Notes: generated by a model from the sequence alone, not told the origin. Shown: positions 34,545 to 46,394, numbered from the stretch's first letter. The stretch: DNA of 64,000 nucleotides from Tetrapyrgos nigripes (GCA_013368315.1 JAACJM010000205.1:62001-126000), one strand, 5' to 3'. Program-made: numbers and translations.

Positions 34545-35442
34545 TTAAGTATGCGTAACCAGCACATTCCTGGCCTTATAAGTCGTCGTTCCACTAGGTC
34601 CAGGAGAACCCGAACTTCCCTCCATCTGCAAATTAACAATCAACCACATCGCCTTGCCGACGAAACCAGCACCAAATTGCGTTGCCCTCAGAGCATTGTC
34701 CATATAGAAGTCAATCCGAACATCTTTGCCATTGGATTCAGCAGTAAGAACTGCTTTGAGGGAATGGAAGGAAAGGTCGGCAGGCCAAGCAACTAGATCG
34801 GATCGAACGACGGCGGACGTGTTGAAGGTGTTGTACCAGTTATTGTTAGTACCTTTCCATTCGCCGATGTCAGCTTCAGGAGGCCAGCCTTGCACAGCCT
34901 AACGAAAGAGCAGGAAGATACACGTCAGCACAGGGCATTGTACGATGACTTTGCACACACCGTGAGCCAAAATGCAGGCCAAGTTCCCTTAGCAGTGGGT
35001 GCACTAAACTCTCCCTGGATCGTCCAAGATTGTGTAGACGTCACGGTGATCTGGGATTTGGCATGTACAACACCAGAAGCATAGTGGATTGCGGGATTAG
35101 GGTTAGCGGTCGAGGTTGGTGGTACTGGATTAGAGGTTGGGGTAGCGATGAGGGTCAAGGTACCTCCAGCAGGGTTGATGTGAGAATGGTCAGATGAAGA
35201 GCCGACCATACGTCCACCTGCATAAAACAGAGTCAAAACGGAGGTTATTTTTCCAACGTACAAAGGAGATGAAAGGACAGTTTGAACCCACTTCCGTTAT
35301 GATCTGAACCCAATGGATAGAGGTAGTTCCAGAACTGCTCGAATCTTGAGACCGAAGAGAATGAGTCCGAGGGTATCACCGTTGTTTGGGCATGCACCCC
35401 AGCAGAGAGGAAATCAGTTGCTACCACTAGACTCAACAGCAT
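34545..35442 (-). CDS. Secreted GH16-type glucanase-like protein
   Basis: The model complement(join(34545..34898, 34961..35217, 35292..35442)) gives 253 aa. The N-terminus MLLSLVVATDFLSAGVHAQ is a signal peptide. GH16 enzymes have a concanavalin-like beta-sandwich and a catalytic E-x-D-x-x-E strand. Here GWPPEADIGEWKG carries E144, D146 and E149, so the catalytic triad is complete. Upstream, ASGVVHAKSQ and GTWPAFWLT match the usual substrate-cleft strands. The product probably acts on beta-1,3 or mixed glucans, either of its own cell wall or of plant material. The gene is shorter than many GH16 proteins but contains the full core. It lies tail to tail with the DUF6533 gene, 203 bp apart. Confidence 0.87.
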
Positions 35443-35572
35443 GGTTGTGGTTGCGAAGAAGAGAGTTCAATTTCACTCGCATTTATAACGTCGCAAATTA
35501 TCCGCGTTTTTTCCAACAATCATAAGGTATGCTTAAGGCCGCGGGACGCGGCATCCCCGACTCCGTAGAGTT

Positions 35573-35703
35573 TGAGATGATGATGACAGAAGAGTGTATA
35601 CCATGGATATTACTAGTAATCGTACAGAGATAAACGTTAGAGTATGAGACGATGATGACAGAAGAGTGTATACTATGGATACTACTAGCAATCGTACAGA
35701 GAT
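35573..35703 (+). repeat. Two-copy tandem repeat, about 60-bp units
   Basis: The units 35573-35632 and 35645-35703 share GATGATGACAGAAGAGTGTA and AATCGTACAGAGAT. They lie in the 356-bp gap between the GH16 gene and the interrupted unknown gene; nothing else is seen in that gap. Confidence 0.8.
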
Positions 35704-37019
35704 TGTATAAGTACAAGAACTGTTTGATGAGAAAGAGCATATTGTTCATCGAAGAGTAACGAAGCGGCTAGTACATGATGGATTTAGAAAGATATAAATC
35801 AGACATTGTTATGAGAGTCAGCCAATTTAAGTTTTTTCTGCGCGCGAGTTTCAACACCCGTAGTCAGCTCATCTGTGGGTTCAGAGCCTGAAAGCGTCGG
35901 TGTGGAGAGCTGAGAGATTTCTCGTTTGAAGGGGGGAGGAATAGCGAAGTCGCTATAAAAGTTTTGGATGAACGACGACATATCTTTGTGTCTGGACGGC
36001 AGAAAGCATACACGTTCCATGATAATGGAAGCATAGTTAGTGGACCATTTTTGGCTTGGATGATTTCGGAAGATATTAGTGGTTAGTAGTGGAAGTGTTA
36101 TGGATACTCACTAGTTGACAGAAAGAATGACAGCAAACATTGCACCAGGTTTGAAGAAATCGTCATAGAAAGCGGGGTGAAGCCTTTCACCGTTGGGTTT
36201 GAAGTATGGAGGTTCATTAACAAACCACGAAGAGAGATTATTTGTACCAGCAAGCCTTTTGTATTTGCCAGAGGTATCAGGCATGAGGCAGAGAGGCCAA
36301 GGGCCTTTGGCTAGAACAGGATATGAGACGAGAAAGAGGAAGAGGTGAAATACATTCTCACATGGACGTGGGAGAAGACCTTGGGTCTGAAAATGATCTT
36401 GGCGTTCTAGAACTGTGCCGAAGTTAGCGTTGAATGATGGAAATATGAATGAAGACTTTACCACTGGCAGTGGACCAGTTGAAGAGCGGAGAGACAGTTT
36501 TGGAAGATGATGCGGAGGAGGAGGAAGCAACGGTTGAAGATGATGTAGACGCTGATTTAGATGGGGAAGACAGTTTTGCAGCACGGGCTTGAAGATCCTT
36601 TTTCAGCTGTTCTTTGTCGATTGTGGGGGGTTTTTTGGCCATGGGAGCGTTGTAGAAAAGGTTGGGCGAGTAGAGGAGGAGATCAGCAGGATCTTTGGAA
36701 CCCCACGAAGGGTAACTGACTGGTAACAAGAGATGAGGAAAGAGAGTGATAGCAATCTCCGATTTCAGTTCGCTTTTTTTGCATAGTGCTTTCAAACACA
36801 GTCGTACCAAACATACAATGAAAAATCTTCTCGATCACAGTATCGCGTGTTGAAGTAGAAAAAAATGATTCATTCAATGATGGCTGTAATATCAGAAGCA
36901 CGCAGGCTAAATCAGAATCACTAAGAATTGCTAAAGTTAACCTTCGCCGCAGAGCAAAACGAGATAGGATGGTTCGCAAACATTTGGATGTCCCTTCAAA
37001 GTCTGGAGCTTTGATACAA

Positions 37020-38659
37020 TACAGTGGCCAAAAAAATTGTCCACATGTTTGGCACTTTTGGAAAGATTGCTGATTTAAGAGCTATTGAGCAGAAATCTCA
37101 AAACATGGCTGGTGGTAGCAAGAAAGCCTTTGATTAGAGCTACAATAATCTGTCTGTTTTGTCTTATTTGGCCAAATATCTGTGGAGTTATGATTGATTT
37201 AAAACTGTATGTCATTTGGACAATTTTTTGAGTTGCCACTTCAAAATCATTATTGCAATAACCTGATGTGTTATACATGATGTCATGGGTAGAGCTGTAC
37301 AGTAATGTAATGTATACACTACAATGATGTCATAGCTGCCAGCTGGAGCATACATAGCAACATACAGATGCTCTACAGCCTCTATGAAAATCATGGGGTC
37401 CCTCATATCAGCCCAGAAAGACAATCTCTACTCTCTCCTCTTAACTGCCTCTCCATCTGCAAAAATTGCAGCTCAGACTGGAGTATGGAAGCCAAGAGTT
37501 GCTTTTGTGGCTTAAAAGACAAATACAGACAATGAGAACAATACAGCAGGGTGTCCTAGGAGGCTCTCTACTACTTGTGAAGAGGTTAGATTGGAAAAAA
37601 ATCCATTCTGGTAAAGCCAGATTGCTACACAAGTGGCCTGAAACATCAAGGCTCTTCTTGGACAACCTGTCCCAACCTATAACAGCCAAAACATTCCTGA
37701 AAACGTCTTGTGGCGATCTCCAAAACACAGAACAAGTGCAAACTTACAGTGACTTGCAGCAAGGCTCACTTGAAGTTTGCACAGATGTAAAAGACCGGGC
37801 TGTAGAAGGCTAGAAGTGGGTTATTTTCTCAGATAAGACCAAAACCAATTATTTTGAGGCAAATATGCCCCAGCATGTGTGAGAAAAGAGAGATAAATTC
37901 ATGGTACAGCAAGATGTGACAGAAATGATGACATTTGAGAGAGAAAATGACATGATGGGGTAGGGTATGGGGCAACAGTAAGCAGTAAAAATGGTCCAGA
38001 TGAAGGGGAAGATAGATTGCAAACACTATATGACCATCTTAAGTAACAAAATCCTGGAAAGCATTAATAATATGGGAGTTGATCCAGAGGTGGCCATTTT
38101 TCAGCTGGGTATTAACTTTCTAAAGTGCTATATCCAATGGTTTCCTTTATCAGAACATCTCTCTCTACCTATAAAAGCAACACTCTGCTTTCATACTTCA
38201 GTCTGAGCTGAAATTTTGATAGAGGGAGGGGCAGTTTGGAGGAGAGAGTAGAGATTGTCTTTCTGGGCTGATATGAGGGACCCCGTGATTTTCATAGAAG
38301 CTGTAGAGCATCTGTATGTTGCTATATATGCTCCAGCTGGCAGCTATGACATCATTGTGGTGTATACATCACATTACTGTACAGCTCCATCCATGACATC
38401 ATGTATAACACATCAGGTTATTGCAATAATGATTTTGAAGTGGCAACTCAAAAAATTGTCCAAATGACATACAATTTTAAATCAATCATAACTCCACAGA
38501 TATGTGGCCAAATAAGACAAAACAGACAGATTATTGTAGCTCTAATCGAAGGCTTTCTTGCTACCACCAGCCATGTTTTGAGATTTCTGCTCAATAGCTC
38601 TTAAATCAGCAATCTTTCCAAAAGTGCCAAACATGTGGACAATTTTTTTGGCCACTGTA
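37020..38659 (+). mobile_element. Degenerate Tc1/mariner element with very long inverted repeats
   Basis: The element is 37022-38657, flanked by TA on both sides. It starts CAGTGGCCAAAAAAATTGTC and ends with the exact inverse. The inverted repeats extend for about 400 bp (to about 37430 and from about 38240). The interior (37440-38110) keeps decayed pieces of a plus-strand transposase: CAGCAGGGTGTCCTAGGAGG and the GTTGATCCAGAGGTGGCCAT stretch match the intact transposase at 53915-54931 on its coding strand. Much of the gene is deleted and no long frame remains. It is a relative of the element inside Copia, not a direct copy. Confidence 0.9.
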
Positions 38660-38932
38660 AGTAGGTGGCTGTTTCTGTTGTACACGAACAGGTATGTTGG
38701 TTTGCAAAAATTGTAACTCGTCAGGTCCCATCGCATCAAAAGAGATTTGCATATTCTCTATGTCAGAGTTGCTATCGCCGATATCAGTTTCAGATAACTT
38801 AGACGCCAAGAATTGCGACAGCGCAGCACGCGTGTATTGACCAGTAAACTCAGAACCAAAGATATGTTGCATAGACAAAATTTTAGAATGATAGACATGT
38901 TCGGGAACAAGAGGGCCATCGTATGGGAGAAT

Positions 38933-39591
38933 GCCAACAATAGGGCTGGGAACCGTACCCGTATACGGGTACGACCGTATAAAATACGGTCGTATTTTTT
39001 ACGGACATGCCGAACCCGTACCGTATGCCTTGCAGAAAAAGTCCTCGATGGTACGGGTACGGGTCGTATACCGTACCGTATACCGTACTTACGGTCAGTG
39101 AATAGAAAATCCATCATCAGTCAATTTCAGGCATGAAAACAATCGCGTACCTTGAGTATATTTCATTGATATTTCAGGTCTGCATGTGCGTGGAGAAAAA
39201 TTCCTATTGAGGTATCACCGGGGGTCAGAAGAGGCAACGAATTCCCATGAAATGATCCAGCTTCTGTCCTAGAGTAAAGCAGAACAATGCAGTCAGTCCC
39301 AATGGCAACCCAAAATGTCGTCCCCGCCTGCACTGGGACTCACTGTTCCCTTTTTGGGCGATGTCACAGTCACGTGAAAGCGTTACACTTGCCTTATAAG
39401 GCGAATGTGTCACCTACCCGTATCACGGTCGTAAAGACCGTATTCGGTACAGTCTGATACGGGTCAGACCGTACCGTATACCATACCGTCTCGACCTCAG
39501 CTTGGAGTGGACACGGTACGGATACGGACCCGTATGTACGGTACCCATACTCCGTCGATGTACGGGTACGGCGCCCAGCCCTAGCCAACAA
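38933..39591. mobile_element. hAT-type MITE, 643 bp, with 8-bp target duplication
   Basis: The element is 38941-39583. The ends are TAGGGCTGGGAACCGTACCC and, inverted, TAGGGCTGGGCGCCGTACCC, flanked by GCCAACAA at 38933-38940 and 39584-39591. Both sub-terminal regions are dense in ACCGTA, TACGGT and ACGGGT words in both orientations, probably transposase-binding repeats. No coding capacity is seen. It interrupts the unknown minus-strand gene. Confidence 0.93.
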
Positions 39592-39976
39592 GCAGAAGTT
39601 TACCGACCAAGAAAGACGCATAGTGTTTTCGAGGTAGTGTTTCAGATATGTGAGGTTCAAAAATACAGTGAACGGAGTATAAAAGCGTGTGCGGAAACTG
39701 CAGCAATAGTTCAGTTGTAGAGTAGTCTGGACAGGGTGCTCAAGAAATATAGGCGTATTTGAGGCTACGGTGCGAAGATGATGGTCCATAGCGATTCAGT
39801 ATGGCGACGAGACGGCAGTTGGAGTCAAAGAGGCGGACTACAAATTTGAAAAAGAGTGACCGCATGATTATGACCGCATGACGAGAACGTGGTAAAGAAC
39901 TTATAAAACCGGAGAAAAACGTTCAATCATGGCCATTTGAGTTTTGCAAGTCCCTCCTCCTACCGGAGATCGGGGA

Positions 39977-40774
39977 TGCGACAGTAGGAACCGACATGCT
40001 TAGTAATTAGCTTTGTAATCGTGACGTCAGCGACAAAGTCGAGGGTCAAGAAAAAAAATTTTTTATCGCCGCTGCGGAGGGCCGCACAGGGTCTATGCTA
40101 CAGTGCTACAACCTTCCTGACTGCGTCCATGGCTTTCCGAATCATCTCCTGTGGTAGGGTGCGATGCCCATGATACCTTCTATTAGCCCAAGCTGCCTGA
40201 GCCCCATTCAAGCCTTCACAGTAAGCGTGTATATAACGTGCGGAACAGATGGCAAATCTATGAGCGTGTCAGTCAGGAAAGATGATGAGAGTAAGGAAGC
40301 ATTCGTACCTCTTGATCTGAAGCAACGGAACACTGTCAAGCGCTGCCTTGACATTTGCGCGCATCTGGTCCATATTTGATGTCTTGACATACCGACGATA
40401 AATGAATTTGGCGGCACCCCAATATTGCTCGATAAAATTGAGCTCACAGTGGAATTTCGGATAGTAGTCACAAAGATGGCCTCGCGTCAGCCATTGTGGC
40501 AGGCTGAGGATGGCGAAGCTGTCTGGCATGGGCCAGAGCATTGCGTCGAGCATTCTGGGCATTATTGCGACGACCCATGGGCTTCAGACAGGCTGAAAAA
40601 AGCCTAAATTTTCATTGTGGCTTGTGGGTCCACTTCTGAGAATGGTAAATCTGTATCTTATCTCTTCCTTTTATGGTATATCTGTAATCTTATCTGTATT
40701 ATGTAAGGCGACAAACCTGGGCCATCAACGAGGGGCGGGATGCTTACTAAGACATGTCGGTTCCTAGTGTCGCA
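39977..40774 (-). mobile_element. Internally deleted DDE transposon with inverted ends
   Basis: TGCGACAGTAGGAACCGACATG at 39977 faces an inverted match ending at 40774 (CATGTCGGTTCCTAGTGTCGCA on the plus strand, one mismatch). The inverted match continues into CTTAGTAA on the inner side. Between them lies the 3' remnant of a DDE transposase gene on the minus strand. I could not define the target duplication with certainty. Confidence 0.7.
40098..40562 (-). pseudogene. 3' remnant of a DDE-superfamily transposase
   Basis: The minus strand reads YYPKFHCELNFIEQYWGAAK, then ANVKAALDSVPLLQIKR. A small intron (GTACGAATG..CTCATAG) follows, and then AYCEGLNGAQAAWANRRYHG and TLPQEMIRKAMDAVRKVVAL with a stop at 40098. 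The FHCELNFIE segment holds the last catalytic acid of the DDE fold in a transposase family common in basidiomycete genomes. The first catalytic residues and the N-terminal DNA-binding part are missing. Confidence 0.85.
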
Positions 40775-42020
40775 TACCTTATGTGATGAGGATACAAACG
40801 ACCTGTAAGCGGTAACCTGAGAAGCACGATGAAGTCATAGTGTGGGAATCTGAAGGTCAGACATGAGAGAGCATGAGGGACATTATGAGCTGGCACCTTA
40901 TAAGGTTAGAAATTTGATCACTCGGTCATTGTCTGGAGGTAAACAGAAGAAGAGTCGGGAAAACACATGTGGCTGTGTATAGCCCCGATTCCAAAGCGGC
41001 CAGAAACCCCTATCTGCTCTCACTCGAGATTTGTCGTGTATTGTGTCAATTAAGAGAACTTAATGAGTAGGACAATCTCAAAATAAGTATTATAGTGGGC
41101 CGCTCAAATTAGCTTTAGCGTGAATATGATTCGCTGGAGCTAACTCTCCTACCATGTCATACTATATACTGGGGTAAAAAGCCATCGCTTCGCGTGGCAA
41201 GCTATGAGGCCTGTTCAATAAAGCCAAAATTTTACTCTTATATTGACTACACCGCAGCTGCTGAGAGAACGAGAGCTAAAACAATGAAAGAAGATTTGAA
41301 GACAAGAATTACGAGGTTTGTACTCGATGTGGAGGAATAGGGCGGTGGACATTGTTGACGCTGGCAGTGAAAACGAGAGAGTTGACACGCTGCTGGCTGG
41401 CATGACGTTTGCATGACGTTGTGGTTGTCGACAGAAAGGCCTCGCGTTGGTCCGAGGAAGCCGTGAACAACGTCATGGGTCTTTGATGGGTCTCTACCGT
41501 GATTCCAGATGAACGCCTAATGAGCGCCAACGAACAGGGGTGGGAGTTTGAACCCGTGGAAAAGATCTAGGAGGTCGCTACAACATAAATTAACTCAGCC
41601 TAAAGGCCTCGTAACATAGTCTTGTGGTTTTCTATAGGCGCAGGCAGCGCTGCCAAGTTATTAGGTAATCACAGAGTGGCAAGCCAATGGCACTAGTATT
41701 TATAGCTCAAAGACCTCATTTTTTTGGTCTGAGTACTCAGATAGACTTAAATATACCATTTACAAAATTTAATTGTCAAAGGCAGAGAAGAAGTGGTACT
41801 TATGTACCAATTTGCGCGGAAACGTGAGTTCTACTTTGTTTTTTCTCGCAATTTTTGGTATGAAGGCAGTTGAAAGATAAGCATACTGATCTATCAAATC
41901 AAATGTGAGATGTTGTGCATGAGTGCTAGTGAAAATGGGAGATTTCAGTGATTATGTCATAACTTAACAGCGCAGCACCAGACTACTGTATACAATTCAT
42001 AAGGATGTTCACGGGTTTTT
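40775..42020. other. No gene recognised
   Basis: Composition becomes more AT-rich towards the transposon cluster. The short minus-strand frames at 41215-41530 are not recognisable. Confidence 0.5.
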
Positions 42021-42187
42021 GGCAGGTTTTATGTAATCACAATGTTGAGCTTGAGTCAAATGTGTGAAAATCAAAACAGTCAAGAAATGACCAAGATATG
42101 ACAAAAACAAGTTTTGGTACAAATTGTCACAAAGGCTCAAAATTTTCATATACTCAGGCTCAACGTTGAGACTACATAAAACCTGCC
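42021..42187. repeat. Short inverted-repeat element
   Basis: GGCAGGTTTTATGTA at 42021 faces its inverse ending at 42187, and the similarity extends inward (ATGTTGAGC against AACGTTGAGCC inverted). The 167-bp unit could fold into a hairpin and looks like a small MITE. A target duplication is not clear. Confidence 0.6.
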
Positions 42188-42491
42188 TTAATGATTCATA
42201 GCCCAGTCTTCAACACATCTGATTCCTCTTCCCAAGAATTTGCAGCTTCAAATTGAACTTGGGTGCAAATCCCAAAGACATTGTAGTCCTTCCTTCCTGA
42301 ATTGTTGTATCACCATGCGTCTTCAGCAACGCTGTTAGGAAAACTGTAGGATAAATATTGGTTGCTTGAGGTATCATTATCCCCTGATAAACTCTTGCTC
42401 TTGATGGGGAGCCTGAGTATCATTTCTAATGATTGTCATTACTGTCTGTCCTTGACAATGAATATAATGACAAGGATCTAATTTGAACCAT

Positions 42492-42948
42492 TGTTAAGGT
42501 TGCTGATACACTCAAATAAACCACCCAAGTCACTCAAAAGATGAGAACCAGATAGTAGATTGGTATAGAGATAGAGGAAAATGAGCTAGCTGACTAGACT
42601 CAACACTGTGTAAACAGGTGTACAGAGTGGAGATGAAGTGAACAAACTGGGAAATCAATTACAAAGGATCACAAGTATATATGAGAAAGTCTAAGGGATG
42701 AGAAAGAGTTAGTGAAAATAGAACAATGGGCATATGATGTATCAGAGACAAGAACAATAGATCAATTATGGATAGATATAGGTACCAAATCATAGAGGAA
42801 TGATTGACAGTTATTATAGGGTTTGGCAGAAGTTATAGGATTTGCTGAGTATGAATCTGAGTATAAATCAATGAATGATGAAGGAATTCCAGGTTTAATG
42901 ACGAAGTAAAGGAAGAAGGAGGACAAAGAACTGTAGCAGTTCATGACA
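42492..42948 (-). mobile_element. 3' LTR of the minus-strand Gypsy element
   Basis: Read on the minus strand it starts TGTCATGAACTG and ends CTTAACA, with the purine tract AAAGAGGGGG just before it (42950-42962) and the end of the Gypsy polyprotein immediately upstream. Its plus-strand beginning TGTTAAGGTTGCTG and the ACCACCCAAGTCAC block align with the solo LTR at 58984-59505, so the two belong to one broad LTR family. Confidence 0.75.
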
Positions 42949-42959
42949 TTACCCCCTCT

Positions 42960-43255
42960 TTAAGTTGTGCTTTCACCTGGAGCACATGGGTACTTTTCCA
43001 GATGTCCTGTATGCTGATCCCTGTTGAACAAATTGTTGATCCTGCACATATCAAGTTTGGGATGGTATGTGTCAGGATGTTCAAGGTGAAAGGTTTCAAT
43101 CATATCCTTCAGTTTCGTCAATCCAGAAGTTGGTTCCCATGAGTTTTTGGAGTCTGAGTAATCCAACCATTTAACCAAGTACTGAACCCCTCAGCAATTT
43201 CTAGTTGGTTTTGAGTCCAGAATTGCTTCAATGTCATACTTGTTATTCCAATTAC
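42960..43255 (-). pseudogene. Gypsy chromodomain remnant
   Basis: The minus-strand text NKYDIEAILDSKPTRN, a stop, then QYLVKWLDYSDSKNSWEP and HLEHPDTYHPK is the typical chromodomain that follows integrase in fungal chromoviruses and binds modified histone tails to direct integration. At least one stop codon breaks it. It ends directly at the purine tract and LTR. Confidence 0.85.
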
Positions 43256-43964
43256 TATTAAGTAATCATTTTGTTTGATACCTAGCCAGCCAACTTTCAT
43301 GGAACACGGATCACTGCACCATGGGAATCTATAGCTATATATATGTGAGTGGATTGTGTAAGGGGACAGTTTCCTCTTTCCTTCCATTCTCCTTTAGGAC
43401 TTGTTTGTTCTCGTCTTATCTGGACTTCATTGACTTTCATTGACTTGTTTACCCTGGTTTTATTGTTTCATCATCCATCATTCATCGTTCATCATTTTGA
43501 TCTTTCATCATTCCACCTTTCTATTACTTCGTTTCAACTGTACAGTTTTGCAGATCTTTTCCCAGGCCTTCATACGAGTATATATACCCCTTCCCTGCAG
43601 GTGAGTATCCTTGAGTTTTTCTCTTTGGATCTCCTCCTGCAGGTGCGTAGTATGTCAGCCTTGTATTTTCTAGTTCTGATTTATATATCTTTGGATCTCC
43701 TCCTGCAGTTGTTGAGTGAGTGCCTCACGTGCCAGGAGTTGCCCTTACAGATTGAACCCTCAAACACTATGGTTGTCAAAAAGCACAAAATATAAGCCAC
43801 TGTACCATGGAGTCATTGCTGTAAACTCAACACCACACATGACCACAACCATTATTTGCCTTTAATTCCCTGTGTATGATGCTATACACAATGTACCCAG
43901 CATCTAGTTCAATGAGTACAATGAGTATTGCATCATAATTACCACAGTTGAAGAGCATCAATGT

Positions 43965-45320
43965 GTGTTCTGGGCTCCATTATTGTAAGATAAAGAGGCA
44001 GAAAACCCAAGAGTGTTAATATGCCTTCTGGGGCTCCATTAATCTACAAAGAAGATGCAAAAAACCCAGGATAATAGGTATGAGTATCTGTAGGAGTGAG
44101 GAGGATATACTGGATGCAGGGGAGTTTTCTATGGATTTTTTTGTTCTTGGTATATTGTAGGCTCATTTAATTCAAGATTAAGAGCCTCCAAAACCCCAGC
44201 ATGATAGGTGGTCTCATTGGGGAGATATGAGTATCTGTATGGGTGAGGAGGAGGGTATATTGAATGCAGGGGAGTTATCCATGGATTTCTTTTGTTCTGG
44301 GCTTATTTTGGGATCATTTAATTCAAGATCAAGAGCCTCCAAAACCCCAGGACCATAGGTGGCCTCATTGGGGAGATATAAGTTTCTGTAGGGGTGAGGA
44401 GGAGGGTATGCTGCATGTAGGTGAGTTTTCCATGTATTTGTTTGGTTTTTGGCTTATTCTGGGCTCAATAAATTCAAGATTAAGAGGCCCAAAAACCCCA
44501 GGATGAGAGGTGGTCTAATTGGGGAGATATGTGTCTGTAGAGTGAGGAGGAGGGTATACTGGATGCAGAAGAGCTTTCCATAGATTTCTTTTGTTCTTGG
44601 TTATTCTGGACTCATTTAATTCAAGACCAAGAGGCTCAAAAACCCCAGGACCATAGGTGGTCTCATTGGGGATATGCTGCATGTAGGTGAGTTTTCCATG
44701 TATTTTTTAAAAATTCTTGGCTTATTATAGGCTCAATTAATTCAAGATTAAGAGATCCACAAACCCCAGGACAATAGGTGATCTGGCTGTGGATTCATGA
44801 GTGTCTGCAGGTATTGTCACAATAAATGTGACAGAGTCACCAAATAGTGACCAGTGCCTTACCTCATATAGAGTTGCAGAGACCAACTACTGATGTGAGC
44901 AAGTACACAATTGGTATATATAGCAGATCCCACAATGATAGCCAGAGCTATCATTGCCAGCCTTTTGGCAAAGTGGTTTACAAGTCTCTATGGGATCAAC
45001 TTGTTACAGGTATGAGGAAGGGGTATACTGCATGTAGGTGAGTTTTCCACATATTTGTTTTGTTCTTGGCTTATTCTGGGCCCATTTAATTCCAGGATCA
45101 TAGGTGGTCTTTTTAGAGATATGAGTTTCTGTAGGGGTGAGGAGGGTATCCTGCATGTAGGTGAGTTTTCCATGCATTTCTTTCATTCTGGGCTTATTTT
45201 ATACTCATCTTGTTCAAGATACAAAGGCTAAGAAACCCCAAGATTATAGGTGCTAAGGTGGTCTAGCTATGGAGGTATGAGTGTCTGTAGGGGTGAAGAG
45301 GAGGGTATGCTGCATGTAGT
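43965..45320 (+). repeat. Minisatellite with about 150-bp units inside the Gypsy element
   Basis: Seven to eight imperfect units repeat this order of words: GAGTATCTGTAGGGGTGAGG, AGGGTATRCTGCATGYAGG, GAGTTTTCCATG, GGCTTATTCTGGGCTC, ATTCAAGATTAAGAGGC, AAAACCCCAGGA and ATAGGTGGTCTCATTGGGGA. Clear unit starts lie near 44086, 44227, 44377 and 44528. A spacer at about 44815-45005 interrupts the array, and further units follow at 45010-45320. With flanking non-coding DNA (about 43256-45660) it separates the Gypsy integrase from its chromodomain. No protein is encoded. Confidence 0.85.
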
Positions 45321-45668
45321 TTTTTGCTGTGGAAAAAGACCACAATCTAATTTGTGATTCAACTCATTCCCTTATGGTGCATATCTAAAAAAATTCACTT
45401 CTTGCTTTTGGCTGTGATTTCCGTGTTTTGTTTCTTGTCTCTGCTTTGCTGCTAACCCTACCTTCAAACAGGTATTAATAGTACCATCCTGAACTGAGAA
45501 GTGAAGTGGAGATCCCAGGTGGGATTAGGAAGCCATTTTTGTATGGTGATTGATTGTAAGATGAGGGTAGGGAGGGGATGAGGAGAGAGTGTGATTACTT
45601 CCTAGATTCTGATGTGAGCATGTATTTTTAATATATGACAGTGAGTTGCTCCCATGCATGATAAGTTG

Positions 45669-46394
45669 CTAATATCTTAACATGGTACACCTGCCAAAAC
45701 AGTAATTGGACCTTGCCAGCATAGCCTGGCCTCTACTTCCCAAGTCCTCTGGTAGTAATTCTGCTGGTTCATCTGGGTAGTTTACAGGCATGGAAGACTG
45801 GATGAATTTGCCAGGTGTTTGGTAATTTGAGACAATAGTTAACCTCACCAATTACATCAGTGATTTCAAAGGGTCCATGATGATGCTTTGCCAACTTAGC
45901 TTTTGGCCTCGTTGTTTTCAAGTTTTTTCCATCTAATAGAACTTTGTCCCCAACCTTGAACTTCAAGCCATCTTTTACATGATCCTTGTTTTGCCTTTTC
46001 ATCAACTCTGCAGCAGTCATCAGACTTGCTTTCACTTCACGCAATTCTTCTACATTCTGGAGGCATTCTTTGACTTTTGGTACATGTGAAGAGGGATTGA
46101 TGGAAAGAATCAAGGAAGATACCCATGAAGCAATTTGGAGGGTGATTTTCCAGTAGCTGAGTGGACTTGAGCATATGGCAGGTATTTGACCCAATCATCC
46201 TGGCAATAGTTACAGAAAGTTTGTAGGTATTGCTTGAGTTCTTGATTGAATCTTTCTGTTTCACCATCTGTTTGTGGATGATAAGCTGCACTGAGAGCTG
46301 AAGTACTACCTAACTTAGCATATATTCCTCTCATAACCTGGCTCGCAAATTGGGGACCTTGATCAGATATCATCTTGTCCCACAGACCATAACA
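45669..46394 (-). pseudogene. Gypsy integrase, C-terminal part
   Basis: The minus strand reads KMISDQGPQFASQVMRGIYA and AAYHPQTDGETERFNQELKQ. These hold the second Asp (SDQGPQF) and the catalytic Glu (TERFNQE) of the DDE core. A frame change follows, then KFKVGDKVLLDGKNLK, GPFEITDVIGEVNYCLKL and the IHPVFHACKLP motif of the integrase C-terminus. Several frame changes show decay. Confidence 0.88.

Larger units (their letters stand above)
35799..39789 (-). pseudogene. Unknown protein gene interrupted by two transposons
   Basis: The 3' part is a clean spliced series, complement(join(35799..36054, 36112..36310, 36362..36412, 36462..36642)), which reads as 228 aa if started at MAKKPPTIDK. Open frame continues upstream, however (YPSWGSKDPADLLLY before it). 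Further exonic frame runs on the minus strand through about 36800-37019, 38660-38932 and 39592-39735, and a possible first exon starts at 39789. The frame resumes exactly when the hAT MITE (38941-39583) and the Tc1-type element (37022-38657) are each removed with one target copy: LLLVGILPYDGP spans the first site and QPPTYCIKAPDF the second. One joint near 36790-36820 is unresolved. The protein has a Ser-rich linker, a GPWPLCLMPDTSGKYKRL segment and a basic C-terminus. The family is unknown to me. Both insertions lie in coding sequence, so it is probably a broken gene unless they are spliced out. Confidence 0.72.

Noticed and set aside
43349..43795. 148-codon plus-strand frame rich in Phe, Leu and Ser
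   Set aside because: It lies in repeat-rich insertion DNA with TTCATC-type simple sequence. No membrane-protein family is recognised.
43965..45320. CRISPR-like array
   Set aside because: The units are about 150 bp, contiguous and degenerate without spacers, in a eukaryotic retrotransposon. It is a minisatellite.
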